Assembly (NCBI GenBank): GCA_030591445.1
Contig: JAUVBB010000006.1
Span: forward strand, 1 to 41,278
Direction: 5' to 3'
Length of the DNA stretch: 41,278 bases
DNA from: Deltaproteobacteria bacterium
GTDB taxonomy: Bacteria; Myxococcota; B64-G9
Positions 16,550 to 24,549 of this stretch are shown here, piece after piece (positions within the stretch are counted from its first letter, which is position 1; every line of letters starts with the position of its first letter). The notes below the pieces were generated by a model that did no database searches, had not been told where the DNA came from, and worked only from the letters and a program-made list of their open reading frames with translations. Position numbers and translations under genes: made by a program.

Positions 16550-16784
16550 ATGCATACCCAAAGATAACACAATGAAATGCTGATAATCGATAAGCGATAG
16601 GATGCTGATGGAGAAGTCGTATATGCCCGCTCCTCGGTCCTGGGGGGCCAGATAGAGTCGTTCGATTTGATGGGATTGAGATGAAGGAAGGCGGCCCCAA
16701 GAGCTCCGCCGAAAACAATTTTCTACGCCGGGGTCGTCTTCTGCTTTTTTAACGTCAAATCGCCCACCTGAGAAAATCCTCAGC

Positions 16785-16816
16785 TTGACAAGCAAGCACC
16801 TGCGTGCTTCAATAAA
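16785..16816 (+). promoter_or_regulatory. possible -35 and operator of the Rrf2 gene
   Basis: A TTGACA hexamer (16785-16790) is followed by a perfect inverted repeat AAGCAC-N4-GTGCTT (16794-16809) and then AATAAAAC. The dyad would cover the spacer of a sigma-70 promoter 45-70 bp before the Rrf2 start, the arrangement expected for autoregulation by an Rrf2 dimer. The -10 element is weak. Confidence 0.4.
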
Positions 16817-16857
16817 ACCAATTACGTAGTGTTTAGTATGTGTCCACAGGAGAACCG

Positions 16858-17313
16858 ATGAGACTTACAAGAGCAGGCGAGTATGCCGTGCGCTGTGTGG
16901 TGCACTTGGCGACCATCGAAAAAGGAAAAGTCGTCAGTCGCAAGGAAGTCGCCCGCGCAATGGACATTCCGGAACCCTTTCTCGGGAAAATCACCAAACA
17001 GCTCACCTTGGCCGGCATTCTCGACGTGGTGCAGGGCGCTCGGGGCGGATACCGACTGGCAACCGACCCTCGGAAAATATCGCTGTTGGAGGTGGTTGAG
17101 GCGATTATGGGTAAGATTTGCCTTAACGATTGCGTAGATCGCCCCGAATCTTGCCATAGAAATCCAATTTGCACCGTGCATCCGGTATGGAAGAACGCTC
17201 GAGACCAACTCCGCGAAACTCTTGGTGGGGTGAGTTTCTATGAGCTTAGCAACGGTAACGGTAACGGCAACGGCTCCAAGAAGAAACTTCAGGCCGCAAC
17301 GCCAGCCGATTAA
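16858..17313 (+). CDS. Rrf2-family iron-sulfur transcriptional regulator
   Basis: The protein has 151 residues from the ATG at 16858, chosen over a GTG at 16840 because CAGGAG lies 5-6 nt upstream. The N-terminal winged helix is typical (MRLTRAGEYAVRCVVHLA; EVARAMDIPEPFLGKITKQL; GARGGYRLA). The cluster region has C88, C92, C99 and C105. The spacing of the last three is close to the C-x5-C-x5-C of IscR and NsrR, so a [2Fe-2S] or [4Fe-4S] redox/NO sensor is likely. The tail has an NGNGNGNGS run from a GGTAAC/GGCAAC codon repeat. It sits beside a ferredoxin/zinc-ribbon operon, its probable target. Confidence 0.9.
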   Translation: MRLTRAGEYAVRCVVHLATIEKGKVVSRKEVARAMDIPEPFLGKITKQLTLAGILDVVQGARGGYRLATDPRKISLLEVVEAIMGKICLNDCVDRPESCHRNPICTVHPVWKNARDQLRETLGGVSFYELSNGNGNGNGSKKKLQAATPAD

Positions 17314-17350
17314 GCCAAGACCTTTCCTTTTTTCATTTTCTGCTTAATTT

Positions 17351-17373
17351 CCTCTTAGAGATTATCTAAGAGG
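17351..17373. terminator. perfect 9-bp hairpin after the Rrf2 gene
   Basis: CCTCTTAGA (17351-17359) and TCTAAGAGG (17365-17373) are exact complements around a 5-base loop. The position, 38 bp after the Rrf2 stop, suggests a terminator. The following TGCCGTTTTCC is only a weak T tract, so an operator dyad for the next gene is an alternative. Confidence 0.5.
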
Positions 17374-17476
17374 TGCCGTTTTCCTATGCCCACAGGCTAA
17401 ACAAAGTCGATCTCCAAGCCTACTCACCGCGGTATTGCTATGGGCGGGATTAATCTGGCTCTCAGGAGGTGCGTCC

Positions 17477-19576
17477 ATGGCTCATGCTAACGACAGCCAA
17501 GAAATAAAGAGTCCTGAATGGATTCGTCAACACGGCAACCATCTCAAGAACCAAACTTCACTGTATCTACAACAACACGCCCACAATCCAGTAAACTGGT
17601 ACCCATGGACGGAAGAAGCGCTCTCTCTCGCGCGCGCCGAGGACAAACCAATTTTCCTATCCATCGGCTATGCCTCCTGCCACTGGTGTCACGTCATGGA
17701 AAACGAGGTGTTCGAAAACCTCGAAGTGGCGGCCGCGCTCAACAAAGGTTTTATCGCCATCAAAGTAGACCGCGAAGAACGACCAGACATAGACGCGGTC
17801 TACATGCAGGCAGTCCAGGCCTTGACCGGCGGCGGCGGTTGGCCCATGTCTGTTTTCCTGACCCCGGAGCGTGAACCTTTCTTTGGCGGCACTTACATTC
17901 CGCGCGAAAATTTTCTGGCCTTGTTGGCGCGAATCACGAGTCTTTACGCATCCGATCGTCAGCGCGTGCAACAGCAAGCCACGCTATTGGCCCGGCACCT
18001 GGCCCAGGAAATCAAAGCTACCGAAGGGAAATTGCCCGGTCTGGCTGATTTTCAGCAAGCCGCCGACACCGCCCAGCAAGAATTCGATAGCACCTGGGGT
18101 GGCAGCAAAGGTCATATGAAGTTCCCCACTCCGCTACGCTGGACCTTCTTGCTGCACTTATATCGCAAGACTGGTGACGAAAAACTGGCCAGCATGGTGC
18201 GCAAAACCCTCTCGCAAATGAGCTCGGGCGGGATTTACGACCACGTGGATGGAGGTTTTCACCGCTATACCGTGGAGCCGACCTGGCTGATCCCACACTT
18301 CGAAAAGATGCTCTACGACAATGCCTTACTGGCCAACTTGTACATCGAAGCGTCAGCGGTCCTGGGCGAACCACGCTTTTCCCAAGTCGCCATCGACACT
18401 CTCGATTTTCTTCTCGACCATATGCAATCGGACGGTGGCGGATTCTACGCCAGCTTCGATGCCGATAGCGGGGGCCGAGAGGGCGACTTTTATGTTTGGC
18501 GGGCTGATGAGATCGAGACCGTGGCCGGTCCGCTGGACGGACCACCTTTGGCCATGTTGCTTGGCGTAAGCCCGGCTGGAAACTTCGAGGGCAGCAACGT
18601 GCTGACGCGACGGGTTGCGCCTTCCGAGGTCGCCAAGCGTTTCGACTTGGCACCGGGCATTGTCGATAACTTGTTCCAGAAAGTTCGCCCGGATTTACAG
18701 AACTATCGCGCCAAACGTAGCCCTCCCTCACTGGACCATAAGATCATCACTGCTTGGAATGGCCTGGCCATTTCCGCCTTTGCCCGCGGCTTTGGTCTCT
18801 TTGGCGACCCGCGCTATCGCGAGGCTGCCGAAAAAGCGGCAGCCTTTCTTTGGGCGCATCATCGCCAGCAAGATGGCAGCCTGTTGCGTGCCTCCAATGG
18901 CGGATTGGCTAAAAACGAAGCCGTGCTTGATGACTACGCTTTCCTTAGCAACGGTTTACTCGACCTTTCTACTGCAACCGGTGACAGCAAGTGGATCGAA
19001 AAATCCCAGTCCTTGGTCGATTATGTGCGTCGTCACTTCAAGCACCCACAGGCGGCCTTTTATTTCACTCCCAAACATCTCGAAACCCCGCTGGGGCGCC
19101 AAGTGGAACTGGCCGATCACGTACGACCTTCAGGCAATGCTGCCATGTTGCAATGTTTGCTGCGATTGGCCGCCCTGACCGGAAAGCAGGTTTACCGGCA
19201 AGAAGCGATCGACGCGATCGAGGCCCATGCCGGCACGCTCAAGCGTTATGGTCTGGGCATGGCCTGGTGGTATGACGCCGCCTTGCGCCTGGGGGGGCCG
19301 TATTACGAGGTGGTCATTTCCGGGTCGGCCGAGGGCGCCGACACCAAGGCCTTGCGCCAGGCAGTGGTCAACTTGGTTCCGCCCCACGCGGATTTGCTTG
19401 TCGTTCCCGCCGCCGGACCCGGCTCGCAGCTAAAGGCCTTGCTCCCGCCAACAGCAGGGAAGAAAGCCCTCGGCAAAGAAGCAACTGCTTATCTTTGCCA
19501 GCAAGGCTCTTGCCAAGCCCCGACTCACGACGCCGACAAACTGCGGGCTGGATTACTGCGTGGTTGGAACCACTAG
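17477..19576 (+). CDS. DUF255 (YyaL/SSP411-type) thioredoxin-like and six-hairpin barrel protein
   Basis: The protein has 699 residues. The first 170 form the DUF255 thioredoxin-like domain: HNPVNWYPW, then SIGYASCHWCHVMENEVF with C68 and C71, and KVDREERPDID. The rest is an all-helical toroid like that of N-acyl-glucosamine epimerases (GGIYDHVDGGFHRYTVEPTW, PHFEKMLYDNALL, TAWNGLAISAFARG). Family members are conserved but biochemically undefined. I placed the start at the ATG 17477 because AGGAGG lies 7 nt before it. The frame stays open upstream and encodes a signal-peptide-like stretch (SLLTAVLLWAGLIWLSGG, then AHA/ND), but only a TTG at 17435 without ribosome site could start it. The stop overlaps that of the convergent Hsp70-like gene. 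Confidence 0.9.
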   Translation: MAHANDSQEIKSPEWIRQHGNHLKNQTSLYLQQHAHNPVNWYPWTEEALSLARAEDKPIFLSIGYASCHWCHVMENEVFENLEVAAALNKGFIAIKVDREERPDIDAVYMQAVQALTGGGGWPMSVFLTPEREPFFGGTYIPRENFLALLARITSLYASDRQRVQQQATLLARHLAQEIKATEGKLPGLADFQQAADTAQQEFDSTWGGSKGHMKFPTPLRWTFLLHLYRKTGDEKLASMVRKTLSQMSSGGIYDHVDGGFHRYTVEPTWLIPHFEKMLYDNALLANLYIEASAVLGEPRFSQVAIDTLDFLLDHMQSDGGGFYASFDADSGGREGDFYVWRADEIETVAGPLDGPPLAMLLGVSPAGNFEGSNVLTRRVAPSEVAKRFDLAPGIVDNLFQKVRPDLQNYRAKRSPPSLDHKIITAWNGLAISAFARGFGLFGDPRYREAAEKAAAFLWAHHRQQDGSLLRASNGGLAKNEAVLDDYAFLSNGLLDLSTATGDSKWIEKSQSLVDYVRRHFKHPQAAFYFTPKHLETPLGRQVELADHVRPSGNAAMLQCLLRLAALTGKQVYRQEAIDAIEAHAGTLKRYGLGMAWWYDAALRLGGPYYEVVISGSAEGADTKALRQAVVNLVPPHADLLVVPAAGPGSQLKALLPPTAGKKALGKEATAYLCQQGSCQAPTHDADKLRAGLLRGWNH

Positions 19577-21741
19577 CCACCAAACAATCGCTTAATAAAG
19601 CCCCATAAACCTCGTTTGGCGGCAGGCGGTGGTTGGTCAGCGGCAGGCGAAGGGGCTGCTTCTGCCGGCTTTGCTTCTGCCGGCTTTGCTGCTGCAGGCT
19701 TCGGTACTGCCGGCTTCGGTGGCTTTTTTACGGGTCTTGCCGGGGCCGGGCCCAGACCCAATTTCTTGCGCACGGTGGCCGGCGTATCCTGGGTGGTCAT
19801 GATGACTTCGCTAAGCGGGCCAGCTTCCGAGTCGCTAGCAGAGACACTCAACGAACATTCCGAGTTCAAGGAAAAAGCAATTTCGATGCTTCGACTGCCA
19901 ACCGGACCAGGAGGAATGCCTCTTATGATGATGGTTCCGAGATACTCGTTCTCGTCTACCTGGGCACTGTCGCCTTGATACACCGGCACCAACATTTTCG
20001 TCTGGCCTTCGCTATGCGTTGGCAATGCGAAGATGCGCGAAATCGGTACGGCGGTTCCAGCCTTCAGCAAAGGAATGAAATCGCTGCCGGGAACCCCAAG
20101 GCCGATGGACATCGGCAATACGTCGGAAAGAACCAGGTCCTCGTCGGAATCCAGTGAGGCAGCCAACAGCGCCGCCCCTACCGCCACCGATTCGTCTGGG
20201 TGTACGCCCTTGAGCGGAGTCTTGCCGAAATGATCTTCCAACATCATCCAAATCAGCGGCATGCGAGTCTGGCCGCCAACCAACAAGATATCATCTATAT
20301 CGGCCGGGCGCTTGCCCGCTTGGGCCAAGACTTCATCGCAGACATTAAGCGTGCGTTCGATCATGGGGATGCCCAACTTATCGAGCGTATCGCGCGTTAC
20401 TTTGACCTGTAAATCGACTGGCTTATCATCCACGAAGCCAATAAAGGGCAAGCGAATCTCAGTTTCTTGCCGGGCGCTCAACTGTCGTTTGGCATTTTCA
20501 GCCCCCTGCAAAGTGCGTAGCAGAGCAACCCTCTCCATTTTGGGCATCTTGCCCAGCTGCAGCTGAAACTCAATGAGAACATGATCGGTCAACTGGGTAT
20601 CGAAATCCACCCCGCCCAAGAAAGTATCGCCACCGGTGGCCAGCACTTGAAAGGAATTGCCCTCCAAGCGCATGAGGGAAGCATCAAAGGTGCCACCACC
20701 CAAATCGTAGACCAGCACCAGACGTTTTTTCTCTTTCCGATAGCCATAAGACAAGGCCGCGGCCGTAGGTTCGTTGAGGATCCGCTCTACGCGCAAGCCG
20801 GCCAACTGGCCGGCCCTGCGCACGGCGGAGCGCTGATTTTCGTTATAGAAAGCCGGCACGGTGATCACCGCGCGCATGATGACCTTGCCCAAGTAATCTT
20901 GGGCCACGTCCCGAATCTCGGTCAATATGTAACTTGAGACCTGCTCCAAGCTAATCACTTTTTCGTCGATTTTGACGGCTGCCTGCCCGCCCTTGCCGGC
21001 AACGATTTCATAGTGAAAGCGGTCACGAACCTGATTTACGATGGGCGATTCAAAAGGTCGCCCCACCAGGCGCTTCGATCCATACACCGTGCGGCTGGGG
21101 TTGATCTCCATCTGAGCCCTGGCTGCATCTCCGACCAACAATTCACCCATAGGGTCTAAGGCCACGATCGACGGAATGGTATTATGACCTTTGCGCGAGG
21201 GAACGATAAAGGGTTTGCCATTTTTGACCAGGGAACAACATGAATTGGTGGTGCCCAAATCGATACCCAGCACCACGCCTTTGACCGATGCCGTGTTGTC
21301 AGGATCTTTGTTTATTGACTCTGAAGTGGTTTCAGAGACCAGTTTGATCTTTTTCAGGCTATCGAGCAGTGTATCCGCGCGCCTAGCTTCGCTTGGAGCA
21401 GCTTGCTTCTTGGCCGGTCTCCCCTTGGCCATTTGCCGAAATCGGTCCAGTGATTCCTGATCCATGGAGAGCAAGCGAACCGGTGTCTCGGCCGCGCCCG
21501 CTTGGCCGGCCTCGACCCGGCCATCAGCGCGAAAAGCAACCTGGCCATCTTTAAGGCGAACCTCAAGGTCTACCAATGTGCCAGGAGCATACAGATCCGG
21601 CTTTGGCACCATGAAAATCTGGGCACCAAGCGTTTTGCCGTATCGTTTAACGAACTCCGGCAAACTTGCACAAGGCGTGCGCAGAAGAACTTTTTTAGGT
21701 CCCGCAGCCGCACTGGTGCCGGGTTTTCCCTTGTCGGTCAA
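19573..21741 (-). CDS. PilZ-like/Hsp70 fusion with Pro-Ala-rich tail
   Basis: The protein has about 722 residues. The TTG at 21741 is preferred over the one at 21747 because GGAGGG lies 8 nt upstream. Residues 18-90 resemble the PilZ-like paralogs found in myxobacteria (EFVKRYGKTLGAQIFMV, GTLVDLEVRLKDGQVAFRADGRVE). From about 155 there is a full DnaK nucleotide-binding domain (GIDLGTTNS, YDLGGGTFDASL, LLVGGQTRMP) and then the beta substrate-binding domain (DVLPMSIGLG). The helical lid is missing. In its place is a Pro/Ala/Lys repeat (KPAEAKPAEA) and a short amphipathic end (WGFIKRLFGG) that may touch the membrane. No DnaJ or GrpE is adjacent. It is probably a specialised chaperone tied to a surface or motility complex; that role is an inference. 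Confidence 0.88.
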   Translation of the reverse strand: MTDKGKPGTSAAAGPKKVLLRTPCASLPEFVKRYGKTLGAQIFMVPKPDLYAPGTLVDLEVRLKDGQVAFRADGRVEAGQAGAAETPVRLLSMDQESLDRFRQMAKGRPAKKQAAPSEARRADTLLDSLKKIKLVSETTSESINKDPDNTASVKGVVLGIDLGTTNSCCSLVKNGKPFIVPSRKGHNTIPSIVALDPMGELLVGDAARAQMEINPSRTVYGSKRLVGRPFESPIVNQVRDRFHYEIVAGKGGQAAVKIDEKVISLEQVSSYILTEIRDVAQDYLGKVIMRAVITVPAFYNENQRSAVRRAGQLAGLRVERILNEPTAAALSYGYRKEKKRLVLVYDLGGGTFDASLMRLEGNSFQVLATGGDTFLGGVDFDTQLTDHVLIEFQLQLGKMPKMERVALLRTLQGAENAKRQLSARQETEIRLPFIGFVDDKPVDLQVKVTRDTLDKLGIPMIERTLNVCDEVLAQAGKRPADIDDILLVGGQTRMPLIWMMLEDHFGKTPLKGVHPDESVAVGAALLAASLDSDEDLVLSDVLPMSIGLGVPGSDFIPLLKAGTAVPISRIFALPTHSEGQTKMLVPVYQGDSAQVDENEYLGTIIIRGIPPGPVGSRSIEIAFSLNSECSLSVSASDSEAGPLSEVIMTTQDTPATVRKKLGLGPAPARPVKKPPKPAVPKPAAAKPAEAKPAEAAPSPAADQPPPAAKRGLWGFIKRLFGG

Positions 21742-21821
21742 GCGCAAAACCCTCCGTATTATTTCGGTATCTGAGAATAATTGTAGTATTTTTAGCGGCG
21801 CAAAGAAACTTTTTTACTCAA

Positions 21822-22556
21822 TCAACCACGGTAGCAGGTCAGGTGGCCATCTGAGTAAATCACTTGAAAGCGCGCCGACAAATACGAACGCAAGCAATCG
21901 GCAATGCTGAATACTACTACCGGTCCCGGCGTGGATTCCAAGTCCCGGCTAAGATTTCGGTAAAATTGGACACCCCGACCCTCGGGCCTAACCGGGCGAT
22001 AGAGGTAAACAAAGTTCATTCCCTTGCCCGAGGATTCCATCACATCGGCAACTTGCCATTGGACACGGTCTTGGTCGATTCCCAACCACTCTTGCAAGTG
22101 CTTACCGGCCTCTACCATTTGATGGGAGATTTCGACTTGCACACAGCGTTGGTGAGGATAGAGCTTCTGCAGCAACAATCCCTGTAAACCATTGCCGGCA
22201 CCAAAATCGCCGGACACTGTCTCGGGCTGAATATAGGGGGCCGCTTTTAGAATCGGAGAGATGCCACCGGCATGACACCAATAGCCCCCGGTCTCATCAA
22301 CACGCTGGCGTTCGGCCACGGTATAGGGAGCTTCATATCCATGTAAATGGCAGTATAAATTCAGAAAAGTCTCTTCTAGACGATCGCCGTTATCCCCATT
22401 TGCCGACTGCAGGAAGGCATCTTTGAGTTTTTCGTACTGAGGAAACAAACCAAATGGATCCGGAGGGGGCGGCAAGCCGGCAAACAAATTCATTAGCTTT
22501 GCCAGTCGATCTCGTTCCGCCGGATCGCGCTCATCACCGGCCAACAATTCTACCAA
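21822..22556 (-). CDS. putative SAM-dependent methyltransferase
   Basis: The protein has 244 residues. The middle carries a Rossmann-type motif I (SGDFGAGNGLQGLLLQKLYP), an acidic loop (VQVEISHQMV) and a motif like VQWQVADVME. These are typical of class I methyltransferases, although the usual GxGxG reads GAGNG. The N-terminal 90 residues are helical and the substrate is not recognisable. The start is uncertain: TTG at 22556 or ATG at 22493, neither with a clear ribosome site. It lies 17 nt after the HEAT lipoprotein gene and 80 nt before the PilZ-Hsp70 gene, so the three probably form an operon read right to left. Confidence 0.7.
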   Translation of the reverse strand: MVELLAGDERDPAERDRLAKLMNLFAGLPPPPDPFGLFPQYEKLKDAFLQSANGDNGDRLEETFLNLYCHLHGYEAPYTVAERQRVDETGGYWCHAGGISPILKAAPYIQPETVSGDFGAGNGLQGLLLQKLYPHQRCVQVEISHQMVEAGKHLQEWLGIDQDRVQWQVADVMESSGKGMNFVYLYRPVRPEGRGVQFYRNLSRDLESTPGPVVVFSIADCLRSYLSARFQVIYSDGHLTCYRG

Positions 22557-22573
22557 TCTTTGGGTATTTATGG

Positions 22574-23722
22574 TCAGGGTGCCGTCTTTTCTTGCCAGTT
22601 GGCAATCACGAATCCCTGGTTGCAGGGGCGCAACTCGAATTTTACCGTGATTTTGCCCTCTGCTTGCTTGCCCTGCCAGGAATTCTTGTCATCTTTCACT
22701 GCTTCGAAGCTCCACGGAGAGCCAGCAAGGGTTCCCGCAGCCAACATTTTTGGCAATAGATCAGAAAAAGCAACCGTTCGGAAGGAAAAAGCGTGAGTCA
22801 GTTCCTCGTATGCCAGAACCGCTTCCGCGTCTTTTTTCTCCTCGCTAGCTTTAGAGAAGGCCTGCGCACGAGTCCCAAGATAAGAAGATAACTTTTCCTT
22901 GCTGACTCCACAGGGTCGAATCACCTGTTGCTTGTCTGAACCACCAAGAGCCAGGGCCAACTTGCCCGCCGCATCTGGGTCAAGCATGTCAAACCCCTCC
23001 CCATCGGCAACCCATTTTTCTCTCTGTTTTTCAAAGACAAAGGCCATCATTTTGGGGGCAGTTTTCTCGGTATTGCCCAGCTGCCAAACAATGGCGGCCC
23101 GCCGATCCTCACGCTCCAACTCGGCGGCAATACCAAATGAAGTGCCTTTCATTAGCTCGGCTAAAACGTCGCGCAGGGCAAATTTTTGCTGCGCCAGTCC
23201 TTTTCGCCGATCTTTTTCAACTTTCTTTTTAGCTTTCTCTGGCTTGGGAGCAACCAGCTTTGCCAAACCCGCTTTGGCGGCATCTTGAACCTCGGCATCC
23301 TGATCGCGCAAACGTTTCTTGAACTCCTCGGGCACGCCGCTGGCCTTGGCATCGATTTTGGCCAAAGACTTCAGAATTTCTGCCCTGATATTCGCCACTT
23401 GCTCCACTGCGATTTGCCGCAGTAGCCAAGGAATCATTTCTCGCGCCGTCTCTGCCATCATGCCCAGGGTGACCACGATGCCTCGCCTCAGGGTCGGATC
23501 TTTCCCCCTAAGTCCTCTTTTCATATAAGGTATCGCCGGTTTCCCAATACGAGACAGAGTTGTTTGGGCGTGCTCACGAACCGTCCAATCATCGTGCCTA
23601 AGCACATTGACCCACTCGCTGACGAGCTTGCCCTCAAATTCGGGCTCGCTGGCGCATCCTGGCGCTAATGTCAACAAAGCTACAAGCAAGAACAGAATGA
23701 TAGCTGGATTCATTGGTCTCAT
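22574..23722 (-). CDS. HEAT-repeat lipoprotein
   Basis: The protein has 382 residues from the ATG at 23722, which has AGGAGG 7 nt upstream and gives a clear lipoprotein leader (MNPAIILFLLVALLTLAPGC). The frame runs 47 codons further upstream but without a ribosome site or leader. Residues about 30-165 contain HEAT-like helices (WTVREHAQTTLSRIGKPAI; LRRGIVVTLGMMAE; IRAEILKSLAKID). A Lys-rich segment (APKPEKAKKKVEKDRRK) and a C-terminal domain of about 190 residues follow. It is probably a surface or periplasmic scaffold. First gene of the leftward operon with the methyltransferase and PilZ-Hsp70 genes, and divergent from the ECF sigma gene. Confidence 0.8.
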   Translation of the reverse strand: MRPMNPAIILFLLVALLTLAPGCASEPEFEGKLVSEWVNVLRHDDWTVREHAQTTLSRIGKPAIPYMKRGLRGKDPTLRRGIVVTLGMMAETAREMIPWLLRQIAVEQVANIRAEILKSLAKIDAKASGVPEEFKKRLRDQDAEVQDAAKAGLAKLVAPKPEKAKKKVEKDRRKGLAQQKFALRDVLAELMKGTSFGIAAELEREDRRAAIVWQLGNTEKTAPKMMAFVFEKQREKWVADGEGFDMLDPDAAGKLALALGGSDKQQVIRPCGVSKEKLSSYLGTRAQAFSKASEEKKDAEAVLAYEELTHAFSFRTVAFSDLLPKMLAAGTLAGSPWSFEAVKDDKNSWQGKQAEGKITVKFELRPCNQGFVIANWQEKTAP

Positions 23723-23861
23723 GATTTGCCTCCTATTTGGCTGGCCCATAGTAGGAACACCCAGCTCGGAGATCAACCGAATTCTGCCCCTCTCACCACA
23801 AATACCTACATTTACACACATTTTTCTCTGATTATCTTTTTTGGCCCGAAACTCCTTCCTC

Positions 23862-23902
23862 AAGGTACTATAATCTTAGATAATACCTTCGTGAAAGGTA
23901 TT
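23862..23902 (+). promoter_or_regulatory. promoter and dyad before the ECF sigma gene
   Basis: A perfect -10 hexamer TATAAT (23869-23874) has only a poor -35. AAGGTA half-sites flank it: AAGGTA (23862-23867), then the dyad AATACCTT-N5-AAGGTATT (23882-23902). The three equally oriented or inverted half-sites around the -10 suggest a repressor or autoregulator site. Confidence 0.45.
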
Positions 23903-23919
23903 GACACTAAGGAGCAGGG

Positions 23920-24549
23920 TTGAACTCCAGTGAGCACAACAAAGCGCCGGTCCTCAAATTGATGGACAGCGGACGAGGTTTTGGCAATCTCCAAATCGTC
24001 AGCGGTTTGCGGAGAAAAGACCCCGAGGCAGCCATCGCTCTCTATGAAAGATCCTCCGATCGAATCCACCGGCTGGTCTGGCGCGTTTTGGGCGCTGACG
24101 ATGAGCACGACGACGTGGTGCAGCAAGTCTTCGTTCATGCGCTGGGTTCGATCGACCGTTTACGTGATCCCAACGCCCTGGATTCTTGGCTGGTGGGTAT
24201 CACTCTCAACACCGTAAGAAAACTTCTGCGGGCCAGAAAACTTCGCCGTGCCTTTGGACAGCGCAAAGATCGGCCTGGCCCGACTTTCAACAAACACGAT
24301 CCCGATCGTCAGCTACTGACCAGCCGTCTGTACGCTGTTGTCGAGCGCATGCGACCCGTGGATCAAATCTCCTTCACCCTGCGTTTCGTAGAAGGCTATG
24401 CACTGGGAGAGGTGGCCTGCGCCTGTGACTGTTCCTTGACCACAGTCAAACGTCGCTTGAGCCGTGCAAAAAAGATCTTCTTGAAACATGCCCAGAATGA
24501 TCAGATTCTGGCCTCGTGGATCGAATCGGGGGATTCATGCAAGACCTGA
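23920..24549 (+). CDS. ECF-type RNA polymerase sigma factor
   Basis: The protein has 209 residues. Region 2 lies at about 35-105 (DPEAAIALYERSSDRIHRLVWRVLG, DDVVQQVFVHALGSIDRLRD, NALDSWLVGITLNTVRKLLRARK). Region 4 lies at about 135-190 (AVVERMRPVDQISFTLRFVEGYALGEVACACDCSLTTVKRRLSRAKK). The spacing and lack of region 3 fit an extracytoplasmic-function sigma factor. The start is a TTG with AAGGAG 6 nt upstream. Its end overlaps the FecR-like gene by 13 nt, the usual coupling of an ECF sigma factor with its membrane regulator. A FecR-like anti-sigma role for that partner follows from the family. Confidence 0.92.
   Translation: MNSSEHNKAPVLKLMDSGRGFGNLQIVSGLRRKDPEAAIALYERSSDRIHRLVWRVLGADDEHDDVVQQVFVHALGSIDRLRDPNALDSWLVGITLNTVRKLLRARKLRRAFGQRKDRPGPTFNKHDPDRQLLTSRLYAVVERMRPVDQISFTLRFVEGYALGEVACACDCSLTTVKRRLSRAKKIFLKHAQNDQILASWIESGDSCKT

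Noticed and set aside
16502-16795. 97-codon frame on the minus strand between the zinc-ribbon and Rrf2 genes
   Set aside because: It runs through the sigma-54 promoter and the GC-rich leader, has no ribosome site and shows no recognisable motif.
17252-17277. GGTAAC/GGCAAC repeat as a tandem-repeat locus
   Set aside because: It simply encodes the short NGNGNGNGS run in the tail of the Rrf2 regulator; too short to call a separate element.
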